A DNA stretch of 64,000 nucleotides from Kribbella steppae (GTDB lineage: Bacteria; Actinomycetota; Actinomycetes; Propionibacteriales; Kribbellaceae), in contig NZ_SLWN01000011.1 in assembly GCF_004342025.1 (NCBI RefSeq), forward strand, positions 186,001-250,000, in the 5' to 3' direction. The notes under the pieces are model-generated. The model ran no database searches. It was given only the letters and a program-made list of their open reading frames with translations, and was not told the origin of the DNA. Below, one piece after another: positions 14,924-23,245 of the stretch (position 1 is the first letter of the stretch; every line of letters starts with the position of its first letter). A program made the position numbers and the translations under genes.

Positions 14924-16198
14924 ATGGCGCGGGTGGAGTTGCATCGATGGCCCGGGCATCCGGATGGGTTCACCCGGGCGGAGCGGTTGGGCGGGTCGTA
15001 CGAGCTGTACTTCCCGGATCCGCTGGTCGGGCGTGTGTTCGACCTGAGCGACGAGGTGCTGGCCGCGCTGGAGGATGCGGCCGGCGATCTCGGTCGGCTT
15101 GATGCGACAGCCGCCGTACTGACGAACAGTGAGGCGCTGGCGCGACTGCTCCTGCGGGCCGAGGCGGTGGGGTCGTCGCAGATCGAGGGGCTGGTGGTCG
15201 GAGCGCGGCGGCTGCTGAAGGCAGAGGTGTTGCAGGAGCGGCAGCGGGATGTGACCGCCGAGGAGGTTCTCGGCGCGGTCGACGCGATGACGTGGGTGAC
15301 CGAGTCCGTGCAGGCCGGCGACAAACTCGAGGTCGAGCATCTGCTGGAGGCCCATCGACGACTGATGGCGCATTCGCCGACCCCCGACCTCGGCGGCGAG
15401 GTCCGCTACCTGCAGAACTGGATCGGCGGCCGCTCCCCCGCCGAGGCGTACTACGTCCCACCGCCGGCCCAACTGATCCCCGAACTGCTGGCCGACCTGA
15501 TGACGTTCGTCCGCGGGTCCCGCCTGCCGGTGCTGGCGAAGACCGCGATCGCCCACGCACAGTTCGAGACGATCCATCCCTTTGCCGACGGCAACGGTCG
15601 GACCGGCCGGGCGCTGATCCACCTGATCCTGCGCGCGGAAGGCCTGGTCGAGCGGACCGTCCCGCCGGTGTCGCTGTCGCTCGCGACCCACGCGACCCAG
15701 TACGTCGAGGCGCTCACCGCCTTCAGGCACACCGGCAAGCCGACCAGCCCGCGCGCCCGCACCGCGGCCAACCAGTGGCTGCTGATGTTCGCCGCCGCGT
15801 GCAGTCACGCGACCGCGGAGGCGGCCCGATTCGAGCGAGCCGCGGCCGACCTCAAGACCGACTGGCGTGAGCGCGCCGCACCGGTCCGGGCCGGCTCGGC
15901 CGTGGAACTGTTGATCGACACGCTCCCGGCCGCGCCCGTGGTCACGCTGGCCGGCGCGGCGCGGTTGATCGACCGATCGCAACAGGCCGCCAACCAGGCG
16001 CTCGCCCGGTTGGTCGAGGCGCGCATCCTGCGCGAGGTCACCGACGGCCGCCGGAACCGCGTCTACGAGGCGCCCGAACTGATCGACGCCTTCACCCTGC
16101 TGGAACGACGATTCGCCAGCCCGGCCGCCGATACCAGGATCAAACCGCCTACCAGACCAGTACCGTCGAGGCCAGAACCGACACACCGTCCACATTGA
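14924..16198 (+). CDS. Fic-domain protein (class II) with C-terminal winged helix
   Basis: 424 residues from ATG 14924, preceded by GGAAGGGA. N-terminal Fic_N region contains the inhibitory motif S84-SQI-E88-G (S/TxxxEG) that blocks the ATP site in class II Fic enzymes. The core motif HPFADGNGRTGRAL starts at His218 and has all catalytic residues (His, Asp, Asn, two Arg). Residues ~330-415 look like a winged helix (LAGAARLIDRSQQAANQALARLVEARILREVTDGRRNRVYEA). Such proteins AMPylate or de-AMPylate targets; target unknown. No antitoxin partner is next to it, consistent with self-inhibition. Confidence 0.9.
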   Translation: MARVELHRWPGHPDGFTRAERLGGSYELYFPDPLVGRVFDLSDEVLAALEDAAGDLGRLDATAAVLTNSEALARLLLRAEAVGSSQIEGLVVGARRLLKAEVLQERQRDVTAEEVLGAVDAMTWVTESVQAGDKLEVEHLLEAHRRLMAHSPTPDLGGEVRYLQNWIGGRSPAEAYYVPPPAQLIPELLADLMTFVRGSRLPVLAKTAIAHAQFETIHPFADGNGRTGRALIHLILRAEGLVERTVPPVSLSLATHATQYVEALTAFRHTGKPTSPRARTAANQWLLMFAAACSHATAEAARFERAAADLKTDWRERAAPVRAGSAVELLIDTLPAAPVVTLAGAARLIDRSQQAANQALARLVEARILREVTDGRRNRVYEAPELIDAFTLLERRFASPAADTRIKPPTRPVPSRPEPTHRPH

Positions 16199-16223
16199 CT
16201 TTCTCCTCCCGTCGGACAACAAT

Positions 16224-16239
16224 TCGAACACATGTTCGA
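16224..16239. promoter_or_regulatory. LexA (SOS) box upstream of the DinB-like gene
   Basis: TCGAACACATGTTCGA is a perfect dyad matching the actinobacterial/Bacillus LexA box TCGAAC-N4-GTTCGA, 40 bases before the start of a DinB-fold gene. Strong evidence for SOS control. Confidence 0.88.
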
Positions 16240-16278
16240 TCCTGCTGCAAAATCCGACGGGGAGCGTGAGGAAACGTG

Positions 16279-16860
16279 ATGCCGGAGCCGTTCGACTGGG
16301 ACATCCTGCACCGCCCATCGGCGATGGCGATGGTCCGCGGCCAGCTCGGCTTCAGCTGGATGGTGTTGTCCGGCCGGCTCGCCGAGCTGACCGACGAGCA
16401 GTACTTCTGGCAGCCGAGCGGCGAGGCGCTGACCGTCGTACGACGCCATTACACCGGCCGGTTCCGATCACTCGGCTCCGGGGAGTGGGTCGCCCAGTGG
16501 CCCGATGAGCCCGACCATCGCGGGCCACGCACGATCGCCTGGCTGATCGCGCACCTGACCGAGCAGTTCTTCGAGCGCTGGGAGTGGACCTTCGGCGAGA
16601 GCCGCCAAGGGCGCGCCGACATCACCCTGCACGGCAACGCGCGCGACGCGGTCGCCTGGCTGGAGCACTGGGTCGACGCCTGGCAGGACTCGATCGCCGC
16701 GCTGGACGAGGATCAGGTGATGACCGTCGGCCTCAGCCAGGCGACCGAACTCGACGCCGGCGAGCCCTTCGGTCACGTCGTACTGCGGCTCAACCGCGAG
16801 CTCATCCACCACGGTTCAGAGATCATGACGCTGCAGGATCTTTATGCGGCCGCCGCGTGA
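16279..16860 (+). CDS. DinB-fold (DinB_2-type) protein, SOS-controlled
   Basis: 193 residues. Four-helix-bundle protein of the DinB/DfsB superfamily (not the polymerase IV DinB): RGQLGFSWMVLSGRLAELTDEQYFWQP, TIAWLIAHLTEQFFERWEWTFG and ELIHHGSEIMTLQDL, with the scattered histidines that bind metal in the superfamily. The superfamily includes mycothiol- and bacillithiol-dependent enzymes. ATG 16279 (after GAGGAAAC) is preferred to GTG 16276. The LexA box upstream makes a damage-inducible role likely. Confidence 0.83.
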   Translation: MPEPFDWDILHRPSAMAMVRGQLGFSWMVLSGRLAELTDEQYFWQPSGEALTVVRRHYTGRFRSLGSGEWVAQWPDEPDHRGPRTIAWLIAHLTEQFFERWEWTFGESRQGRADITLHGNARDAVAWLEHWVDAWQDSIAALDEDQVMTVGLSQATELDAGEPFGHVVLRLNRELIHHGSEIMTLQDLYAAAA

Positions 16861-16934
16861 CAACCACAACATGTGCGACACACGGCGTGGCGCTACCACA
16901 AGATCTAGGTCCGGCCACCTAGCATCGCTACTGC

Positions 16935-17060
16935 TGGTGGTTCGGAGCGGCCGGCTGACACGGCGGGCCGTTCCGAGGCAACAGGGGAATCCGGTGCGAA
17001 TCCGGAGCTGCCCCGCAACGGTGAGCGGAAGCCTTCCGCGAGTCCGGATACCTGCCACCG
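16935..17060 (+). ncRNA. Cobalamin (B12) riboswitch controlling nrdAB
   Basis: All core parts of the cobalamin riboswitch are present in order: GAGGCAACAGGGGAATCC, GGTGCGAATCCGGAGCTGCC, CCGCAACGGTGAGCGGAAGC, and the B12 box AGTCCGGATACCTGCC (17041-17056); GGTGG (16936-16940) closes with CCACC (17055-17059). A TGCACC/GGTGCA hairpin follows in the region before the nrdA start (17210). In Streptomyces the same arrangement switches off class Ia reductase when B12 is present, when the B12-dependent NrdJ suffices. The gap 16861-17209 holds only this device and its expression platform. Confidence 0.95.
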
Positions 17061-17209
17061 GCGCGTGCACCGCCGGTGCATGCGGTCCGAGACCTCGAGG
17101 GCGGGTCGCAGGGCGTGACAGCAGCAATCCCGGCCGGTGCTGGCTGTCTCGTCATGCTCCCCCTCCACGAGCGTCCGCGGTCCTCCGAACTCGCGTGGAA
17201 AGAGCATCT

Positions 17210-20065
17210 GTGACCATCGCTTCGTCATCCCGATCGGCGGCTGCCGTGCCGACCGACCAGCCCATCGCGGCCAAACACGGCAGCCAGCTGACCGTCGTCC
17301 GCCGCGACGGCAGCAGCACCGCGTTCGACCAAGCCAAGATCTCGGTCGCCGTGACCAAGGCGTTCCTTGCCGTCGAGGGCGCCGAGGCCGGCGCCACTCA
17401 CCGGGTCCGGGACCTGGTGACCGACCTGACCGGCCGGGTCGTCGACGCCCTGACCAGCCGCGGCGACAGCCGTCGCAGCGTCCAGGTCGAGGACATCCAG
17501 GACCAGGTCGAGCTCGCGCTGATGCGCGCCGGTGAGCACCAGGTCGCCCGCGCGTACGTCCTCTACCGGGAGGAGCGCACGAAGGCCCGCACTCCCGCCG
17601 ACCCGGCCGGTATCACCGAGAAGCCCGCGATCACCGTCCGCGCGACCGACGGCAGCACCGCACCACTGGACGTCGACCGGCTGCGCGTGATCGTTGCGGA
17701 GGCGGCCAAGGGGCTCGACTCGGTCGACCCCGAGCTGATCCTCGACGAGACCCTCGGCTCCTGCTACGACGGCATCGCGCAGCACGAGGTCGAGCTCGCG
17801 CTGGTGATGGCTGCCCGGGCCTACGTGGAGACCGAGCCGCAGTACAGCTTCGCCGCGTCCCGCCTGCTGCTGGACCAGATCCGCCGCGAGGCGCTCGGCC
17901 GGGTCCACGGTGAGCCGCGTCAGGCGAGCCAGGCCGACATGACCGAGGCGTACCCGGCGTACTTCCCGGAGTACATCCGGACCGGGATCGAGGCGGGTCA
18001 GCTCGATCCGGAGCTGGCCGCGTTCGACCTGACCAGGCTCGCGGCGGCGATCCGGCCCGAGCGGGATCTCGACTTCGCGTTCCTCGGCCTGCAGACCCTC
18101 TACGACCGGTATCTGCTGCACATCGACAAGGTCCGGTACGAGCTGCCGCAGGCGTTCTTCCTGCGGGTGGCGATGGGGATGGCGCTGCGCGAGGACGACC
18201 GGGAGGCGCGGGCGATCCAGTTCTACGAGCTGCTCAGCTCGTTCCGGTTCATGTCGTCGACGCCGACGCTGTTCAACTCCGGCACCACTCGGCCGCAGCT
18301 GTCGTCGTGCTTCCTGACCACCGTCGAGGACGACTTGGCCGGCATCTTCACCAAGATCCGCAACAACGCCCTGCTCGCCAAGTACTCCGGCGGCCTCGGC
18401 AACGACTGGACCCCGGTCCGCGGCATCGGCGCCAAGATCCGCGGCACCAACGGTGAGTCGCAGGGCGTCGTACCGTTCCTGAAGATCGCCAACGACACCG
18501 CGGTCGCGGTCAACCAGGGCGGCAAGCGCAAGGGCGCGGTCTGTGCGTACCTGGAGACTTGGCACATCGACATCGAGGAGTTCCTCGACCTCCGCAAGAA
18601 CACCGGCGACGAGCGGCGCCGGACCCACGACATGAACACGGCGAACTGGGTTCCCGACCTGTTCATGCAGCGCGTCGAGGCCGACGGCCAGTGGACCCTC
18701 TTCTCCCCCGACGAGGTTCCCGACCTCCACGACCTGTACGGCGCTGCCTTCGCCGAGGCCTACCGTGGTTACGAAGAAGCCGCCGAGCGGGGCGAGATCA
18801 GGGTGTTCCGGCGGGTCCGGGCAGTCGAGCTGTGGCGGCGGATGCTGACCGTGCTGTTCGAGACCGGGCATCCGTGGATCACCTTCAAGGACGCCTGCAA
18901 CCTGCGGTCGCCGCAGCAGCACGACGGCGTGGTCCACTCCTCGAACCTGTGCACCGAGATCACCCTCAACACCACCGTCGACGAGACGGCCGTCTGCAAC
19001 CTCGGTTCGGTCAACCTGGTCGCTCATCTGACCGAAGGCGGTCTCGACGCCGAACTGCTGCGCGACACCGTGAAGACGGCAGTGCGGATGCTCGACAACG
19101 TCATCGACGTGAACTTCTACACCACCCCGGAGTCCGAGCGGGCGAACCAGCGGCACCGCCCGGTCGGCCTCGGTCTGATGGGGTTCGCCGACGCGTTGTT
19201 CACGCTGCGAATCCCCTACTCCTCCGACGAGGCCGTCGCCTTCGCGGACAGCTCGATGGAGCAGATCAGCTACCACGCGATCGACGCGTCCAGCGACCTC
19301 GCCGCCGAGCGCGGCCGCTACTCGTCGTACGACGGTTCGCTGTGGAGCCAGGGCATCCTGCCGATCGACTCGATCGCACTGCTCCGGAACGCCCGGGACG
19401 GCGACGTGATCGTTGATGAGGGCAAGCAACTCGACTGGGACGCGCTGCGCGACAAAGTACTGCGTACCGGGATGCGCAACTCCAATGTGATGGCGATCGC
19501 GCCGACCGCGACGATCTCCAACATCTGCGGGGTCAGCCAGTCGATCGAGCCGACGTACAGCAACCTGTTCGTGAAGTCGAACATGTCCGGTGAGTTCACC
19601 GTGGCCAACCCGTACCTGGTCGCCGAACTGAAGGCGCGCGGACTGTGGGACCAGGTGATGGTGTCGGACCTGAAGTACCACGACGGCATCCTGGCCGGTA
19701 TCGAGCGGATCCCGGCCGACCTGCGCGAGTTGTACGCGACCGCGTTCGAGATCGACCCGCAGTGGCTGGTGAAGGCGGCGTCGCGGCGGCAGAAGTGGAT
19801 CGACCAGGCGCAGTCGCTGAACCTCTACATGTCCGCGCCGTCGGGCCGGGCGCTGGACGAGCTGTACCGGTCGGCATGGCGTCATGGCCTCAAGACGACG
19901 TATTACCTGCGTTCCCAGTCAGCGACCCATGTGGAGAAGTCCACCCTGAAGGGCACCGACGGCCGGCTCAACGCCGTACCCGTCGCCCTGCCTGAACCGG
20001 CCCTGCCCGAGCCGGCCGGCGCCATGTGCGCAATTGATGACCCGGAATGCGAGGCGTGCCAGTGA
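17210..20065 (+). CDS. nrdA: Ribonucleoside-diphosphate reductase, large (R1) subunit
   Basis: 951 residues from GTG 17210 (GGAAAGAG upstream). Two tandem ATP-cone-like regulatory domains (~27-120 and ~139-230) precede the barrel. Active-site parts are visible: C367 (LSSCFL) and C596 (AVCNLGSVNL) as the redox pair, N579-L-C581-T-E583 as the radical Cys motif, and a C-terminal CEAC for reduction by thioredoxin. Reduces NDPs for DNA synthesis. Overlaps nrdB by GTGA. Two cones and the partner R2 type match the Chlamydia-like subgroup. Controlled by the upstream B12 riboswitch. Confidence 0.96.
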   Translation: MTIASSSRSAAAVPTDQPIAAKHGSQLTVVRRDGSSTAFDQAKISVAVTKAFLAVEGAEAGATHRVRDLVTDLTGRVVDALTSRGDSRRSVQVEDIQDQVELALMRAGEHQVARAYVLYREERTKARTPADPAGITEKPAITVRATDGSTAPLDVDRLRVIVAEAAKGLDSVDPELILDETLGSCYDGIAQHEVELALVMAARAYVETEPQYSFAASRLLLDQIRREALGRVHGEPRQASQADMTEAYPAYFPEYIRTGIEAGQLDPELAAFDLTRLAAAIRPERDLDFAFLGLQTLYDRYLLHIDKVRYELPQAFFLRVAMGMALREDDREARAIQFYELLSSFRFMSSTPTLFNSGTTRPQLSSCFLTTVEDDLAGIFTKIRNNALLAKYSGGLGNDWTPVRGIGAKIRGTNGESQGVVPFLKIANDTAVAVNQGGKRKGAVCAYLETWHIDIEEFLDLRKNTGDERRRTHDMNTANWVPDLFMQRVEADGQWTLFSPDEVPDLHDLYGAAFAEAYRGYEEAAERGEIRVFRRVRAVELWRRMLTVLFETGHPWITFKDACNLRSPQQHDGVVHSSNLCTEITLNTTVDETAVCNLGSVNLVAHLTEGGLDAELLRDTVKTAVRMLDNVIDVNFYTTPESERANQRHRPVGLGLMGFADALFTLRIPYSSDEAVAFADSSMEQISYHAIDASSDLAAERGRYSSYDGSLWSQGILPIDSIALLRNARDGDVIVDEGKQLDWDALRDKVLRTGMRNSNVMAIAPTATISNICGVSQSIEPTYSNLFVKSNMSGEFTVANPYLVAELKARGLWDQVMVSDLKYHDGILAGIERIPADLRELYATAFEIDPQWLVKAASRRQKWIDQAQSLNLYMSAPSGRALDELYRSAWRHGLKTTYYLRSQSATHVEKSTLKGTDGRLNAVPVALPEPALPEPAGAMCAIDDPECEACQ

Positions 20066-21114
20066 CCACGGGACTGGGAGAGATCGCAGTCGGCGCGGAC
20101 CGGGTCCACGTCGCTGACAAGGCGATGATCAACGCGCGGGCCGACGTCAACCAGTTGCTGCCGCTGAAGTACCGGTGGGCCTGGGAGAAATACCTTGCCG
20201 GGTGCAACAACCACTGGATGCCGACCGAGGTGTCCATGCAGGCAGACATCGCGTTGTGGAAGTCGCGCGACGGTTTGACCGAGGACGAGCGGATGATGCT
20301 GAAGCGCAACCTTGGCTTCTTCGCCACCGCGGAGTCGCTGGTCGCGAACAACATCGTCCTGGCCGTGTATCGCCAGCTGACCAACCCCGAGTGCCGGCAG
20401 TACCTACTGCGCCAGGCGTTCGAGGAGGCCGTGCACACGCACACCTTCCAGTACATCTGTACGTCGCTCGGCCTCGACGAGGGCGAGTTGTTCAACATGT
20501 ACCGCGAAGTGCCGTCGATCTCGGACAAGGACGCCTGGGCGCTGAAGTACACCCAGCATCTTGAGGACCCGGACTTCCGCACCGGGACGCCGGAGTCCGA
20601 CACCGCCTTCCTGCGCGACCTGATCGCGTTCTACGTGGTGTTCGAGGGGATGTGGTTCTACACCGGGTTCGCGCAGATCCTGTCGCTCGGCCGGCGGAAC
20701 AAGATGGTCGGGATCGCCGAGCAGTACCAGTACATCCTGCGCGACGAGTCGATCCACCTGAACTTCGGTATCGACTGCATCAACCAGATCAAGCAGGAGA
20801 ACCCGCACCTGTGGACGGCCGAGTTCCAGGCCGAGGTGCGGCAGATGCTGACCGAGGCGTGTGAGCTCGAGGTGGCCTACGGGCGCGCGACGATGCCGAA
20901 CGGCATGCTCGGGCTGACCGCGGAGCTGTGCGAGCAGTACATGCACTTCATCACCGACCGACGGGCCGAACAGATCGGCCTCGCCGCCATCTTCGGCGAG
21001 ACCCGCAACCCGTTCGGCTGGATGTCGGAGGTGATGGACCTGAAGAAGGAGAAGAACTTCTTCGAGACCCGCGTGATCGAGTACCAGTCGTCCAGCGGGT
21101 TGAGCTGGGACTGA
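20062..21114 (+). CDS. nrdB: Ribonucleotide reductase R2 subunit, subclass Ic-like (radical Tyr replaced by Phe)
   Basis: 350 residues from GTG 20062, coupled to nrdA by a 4-base overlap. Ferritin-like fold with metal ligands E91, E122, H125, the FEGMWF glutamate, and ESIH (E and H). The position of the radical tyrosine (Y122 in E. coli) is Phe129 in EEAVHTHTFQYI, and the first ligand is Glu rather than Asp. Both are marks of subclass Ic (Chlamydia trachomatis F127/E89), which uses a Mn(IV)/Fe(III) cofactor instead of a tyrosyl radical. The C-terminus (ETRVIEYQSSSGLSWD) would dock on NrdA. Confidence 0.94.
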   Translation: MTTGLGEIAVGADRVHVADKAMINARADVNQLLPLKYRWAWEKYLAGCNNHWMPTEVSMQADIALWKSRDGLTEDERMMLKRNLGFFATAESLVANNIVLAVYRQLTNPECRQYLLRQAFEEAVHTHTFQYICTSLGLDEGELFNMYREVPSISDKDAWALKYTQHLEDPDFRTGTPESDTAFLRDLIAFYVVFEGMWFYTGFAQILSLGRRNKMVGIAEQYQYILRDESIHLNFGIDCINQIKQENPHLWTAEFQAEVRQMLTEACELEVAYGRATMPNGMLGLTAELCEQYMHFITDRRAEQIGLAAIFGETRNPFGWMSEVMDLKKEKNFFETRVIEYQSSSGLSWD

Positions 21115-21123
21115 CTACCGAAC

Positions 21124-21154
21124 GGAGAACCCCGGGCCCGCCCCGGGGTTCTCC
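21124..21154. terminator. Bidirectional terminator between nrdB and the cimA operon
   Basis: GGAGAACCCCGGG (21124-21136) pairs with CCCGGGGTTCTCC (21142-21154). It lies 10 bases past nrdB and touches the stop of the opposing ACT-protein gene, serving both strands. Confidence 0.82.
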
Positions 21155-21396
21155 TAGCTTCGGCTGTAGTCGACGTCCAGGACGCCGATGACCTTCTCCA
21201 GGCGGGCGGCCACCCGGCCGGCGTCGAAGCCGTCGCCCTCGACCGTGATGCGCAGTGAGCCGTCGTCGAGCGACAGCGCGAGTTCGCGCACGTCGTACGG
21301 GTTCAGCATGACGGCGATGCGCGCGAGCATGCCCTCGGTCTCGACGACCTGGGCGCTGAAGACGGTGACTGTTCGTTCGACCGCGAGCAGGCTCAT
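21154..21396 (-). CDS. Small ACT-domain-like protein coupled to cimA
   Basis: 80 residues: TVTVFSAQVVETEGMLARIAVMLNPYDVRELALSLDDGSLRITVEGDGFDAGRVAARLEKVIGVLDVDY has the beta-alpha-beta-beta-alpha-beta layout of an ACT domain. Its ATG overlaps the cimA stop (ATGA). Free-standing ACT proteins usually bind an amino acid and regulate an enzyme, so it may sense isoleucine, leucine or valine for CimA or acetohydroxyacid synthase. That role is inference from position. Confidence 0.72.
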   Translation of the reverse strand: MSLLAVERTVTVFSAQVVETEGMLARIAVMLNPYDVRELALSLDDGSLRITVEGDGFDAGRVAARLEKVIGVLDVDYSRS

Positions 21397-22982
21397 CGCG
21401 CGACCTCCTTGTGACGGAGCAGGCCGTAGGTATAGCCGTCGACGAGGGCTTCCCAGGACGCCTCGACGATGTTGTGACCGACCCCGACCGTCACCCAGGA
21501 GCCCTCGCCGTCCGCGGTCTCGATCAGGACCCTGATCACCGCATCGGTGCCGTGGCCCTGGTCGAGGATGCGGACCTTGTAGTCGACCAGCTCGAACTTG
21601 TTCACCACCGGGTACGCGCGCTCGATCGCGGTCCGCAGCGCGTGGTCGAGGGCGTTCACCGGGCCGTTGCCCTCACCGGTGACGATCTCCCGGTCGCCGG
21701 CCGCGACCAGCTTCACCGTCGACTCCGAGACCGCCTCACCGTCGGCGCGCGACTCGGTGATCACCCGCCACGACTCGACGTCGAAGAAGCTGGCCCGCTG
21801 ACCGGTGACCTCCTCGGTGAGCAGCAGTTCGAACGACGCGTCGGCGGCCTCGAAGGTGTACCCGCGGGCCTCCATCTCCTTGACCCGGTCGGTCACCCGG
21901 CTGACCAGTTCGCGGTCGTTGCCGAGGTCGAAGCCGAGTTCGCGGCCCTTCAGCTCGACGCTGGCCCGGCCGGCCATCTCGGAGACGAGCATCCGCATGT
22001 CGTTGCCCACCCGGGCCGGATCCGTGTGCTGGTAGAGGTCGGGATCCACCTTGATGGCACTGGCGTGCAGCCCCGCCTTGTGGGCGAAGGCGGACACACC
22101 GACGTACGGCTGCCGGGTCGACGGCGGCACGTTCGTCACTTCGGCGATCGCGTGCGCGATCCGGAACGACTCGGCCAGCTTGCCGGCCGGTAGCAGTTCC
22201 AGCTCCCGCTTCAGTTCGAGGTTGGCGACGATCGCGAGCAGGTCCGCGTTCCCGGTCCGTTCGCCGTACCCGTTGATGGTGCCCTGGACGTGCGTGACGC
22301 CGGCCTCGACGGCGGCGATCGAGTTCGCCACCGCGCAGCCGGCGTCGTTGTGACAGTGGATGCCGAGCCGGGCCCCGGTGGATTCGAGGACGTCGCGGAC
22401 GATGTCCTGCAACTCCCGCGGCAGCGTCCCGCCGTTGGTGTCGCACAACGCGACCACGTCGGCGCCGGCCTCGGTGGCTACCCGTACGACCTCGAGGGCG
22501 TAGGCGCGGTTGGCGCGGTAGCCGTCGAAGAAATGCTCGGTGTCCAGGAAGACCCGCTGGCCGTTCTCGCGCAGGTGGCGGACCGTGTCGGCGACCATCC
22601 GGAGGTTCTCGTCGAGAGTCGTCCTCAACGCGCGTTCGACGTGCGCATCGTGGCTCTTGGCAACGAGTGTGACGACCGCGGCACCGGACTCACGCAGGGC
22701 GGCGACCTGCTGGTCGTCGGCGGCCGAGGTCTCGGGCTTGCGGGTCGCGCCGAAGGCGGCGAACGTCGCGTTCCGCAGGTGCAACTCGGACCGGGCGCGC
22801 TCGAAGAACTCGGTGTCCTTCGGCACCGCGCCCGGCCAGCCACCCTCGATGAAGCCAACGCCCAAGTCGTCCAGGTGCTGCGCAATGGCGATCTTGTCGG
22901 CCACGGACAGCGCCAGCCCCTCCTGCTGCGCGCCGTCGCGCAGAGTCGTGTCGTAGACGTGGAAATCGTCCGAGATGCTCAT
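21393..22982 (-). CDS. cimA: (R)-citramalate synthase
   Basis: 529 residues. Condenses pyruvate and acetyl-CoA to citramalate, giving 2-oxobutyrate for isoleucine without threonine deaminase. DRE-TIM barrel at 1-290: YDTTLRDGAQQEG, FIEGGWPG, and GIHCHNDAGCAVANS (the HxH metal site). Residues ~380-525 are a LeuA-type dimer/allosteric domain expected to bind isoleucine. FIEGGWPGA separates CimA from LeuA. Preceded by a leader peptide and terminator (23061-23150), so expression is attenuated. Confidence 0.94.
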   Translation of the reverse strand: MSISDDFHVYDTTLRDGAQQEGLALSVADKIAIAQHLDDLGVGFIEGGWPGAVPKDTEFFERARSELHLRNATFAAFGATRKPETSAADDQQVAALRESGAAVVTLVAKSHDAHVERALRTTLDENLRMVADTVRHLRENGQRVFLDTEHFFDGYRANRAYALEVVRVATEAGADVVALCDTNGGTLPRELQDIVRDVLESTGARLGIHCHNDAGCAVANSIAAVEAGVTHVQGTINGYGERTGNADLLAIVANLELKRELELLPAGKLAESFRIAHAIAEVTNVPPSTRQPYVGVSAFAHKAGLHASAIKVDPDLYQHTDPARVGNDMRMLVSEMAGRASVELKGRELGFDLGNDRELVSRVTDRVKEMEARGYTFEAADASFELLLTEEVTGQRASFFDVESWRVITESRADGEAVSESTVKLVAAGDREIVTGEGNGPVNALDHALRTAIERAYPVVNKFELVDYKVRILDQGHGTDAVIRVLIETADGEGSWVTVGVGHNIVEASWEALVDGYTYGLLRHKEVAR

Positions 22983-23060
22983 GGTCGGCCTTCCGGAGGG
23001 GGTTGGCGGTGTTCGCGACGGTGTTCAGGTTCACGGCTGAGTTTCATGACTGGGGCAAAC

Positions 23061-23088
23061 AAAAAACCTCCCGCAAGGTGCGAGAGGT
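23061..23088 (-). terminator. Attenuator terminator in the cimA leader
   Basis: On the minus strand ACCTCTCGCA (23088-23079), loop CCT, TGCGGGAGGT (23075-23066), then TTTTT G TTT: a textbook intrinsic terminator (10-bp stem with one U-G pair) placed before cimA rather than after a gene. With the leader peptide just upstream this is an attenuator. The rest of the 23-kb leader down to the cimA ATG (22983-23060) shows no gene. Confidence 0.85.
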
Positions 23089-23090
23089 CT

Positions 23091-23120
23091 GCGCGCTCAG
23101 GTACAGCTTGCTGAGCGCGC
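23091..23120 (-). promoter_or_regulatory. Upstream (pause/protector) hairpin of the cimA attenuator
   Basis: GCGCGCTCAG and CTGAGCGCGC are perfect 10-base arms with a 10-base loop, lying between the leader-peptide stop and the terminator. AGGTC in the leader ORF can also pair with GACCT of the terminator's 5' arm. This offers alternative folds as in classical attenuation; which fold is the antiterminator is not settled. Confidence 0.65.
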
Positions 23121-23150
23121 CTAGAGAATAATGACCTGGTAGTTCTTCAT
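23121..23150 (-). CDS. cimA leader peptide MKNYQVIIL
   Basis: Nine codons, ATG AAG AAC TAC CAG GTC ATT ATT CTC then TAG. The run Val-Ile-Ile-Leu just before the stop is what ribosome-mediated attenuation by branched-chain amino acids needs; the ATT codons are rare in such GC-rich DNA. Stalling when isoleucyl-tRNA is scarce would prevent the downstream terminator. No strong ribosome site is seen. Confidence 0.78.
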   Translation of the reverse strand: MKNYQVIIL

Positions 23151-23194
23151 GACATTTCGCAGTCTGCCACAACCTGTCCATGGGGTGGCGGAAA

Positions 23195-23205
23195 CGTCTC
23201 GAATC
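23195..23205 (-). promoter_or_regulatory. Shared 11-base box upstream of the cimA leader
   Basis: GATTCGAGACG (read on the minus strand) is identical to 5551-5561 at the leuC/ndgR operator, and lies 45-55 bases before the leader peptide. It also forms an imperfect dyad GAGAC-GTTTC. A candidate NdgR-type site joining cimA to the leucine regulon. Confidence 0.5.
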
Positions 23206-23245
23206 ACGAACATTCAGTACTGCGGGGTGCCGCACAGTCCAGGTT

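Noticed and set aside
17225..19885. 886-codon open frame antisense to nrdA
   Set aside because: Long antisense frame created by GC-rich third positions of nrdA; no plausible protein.
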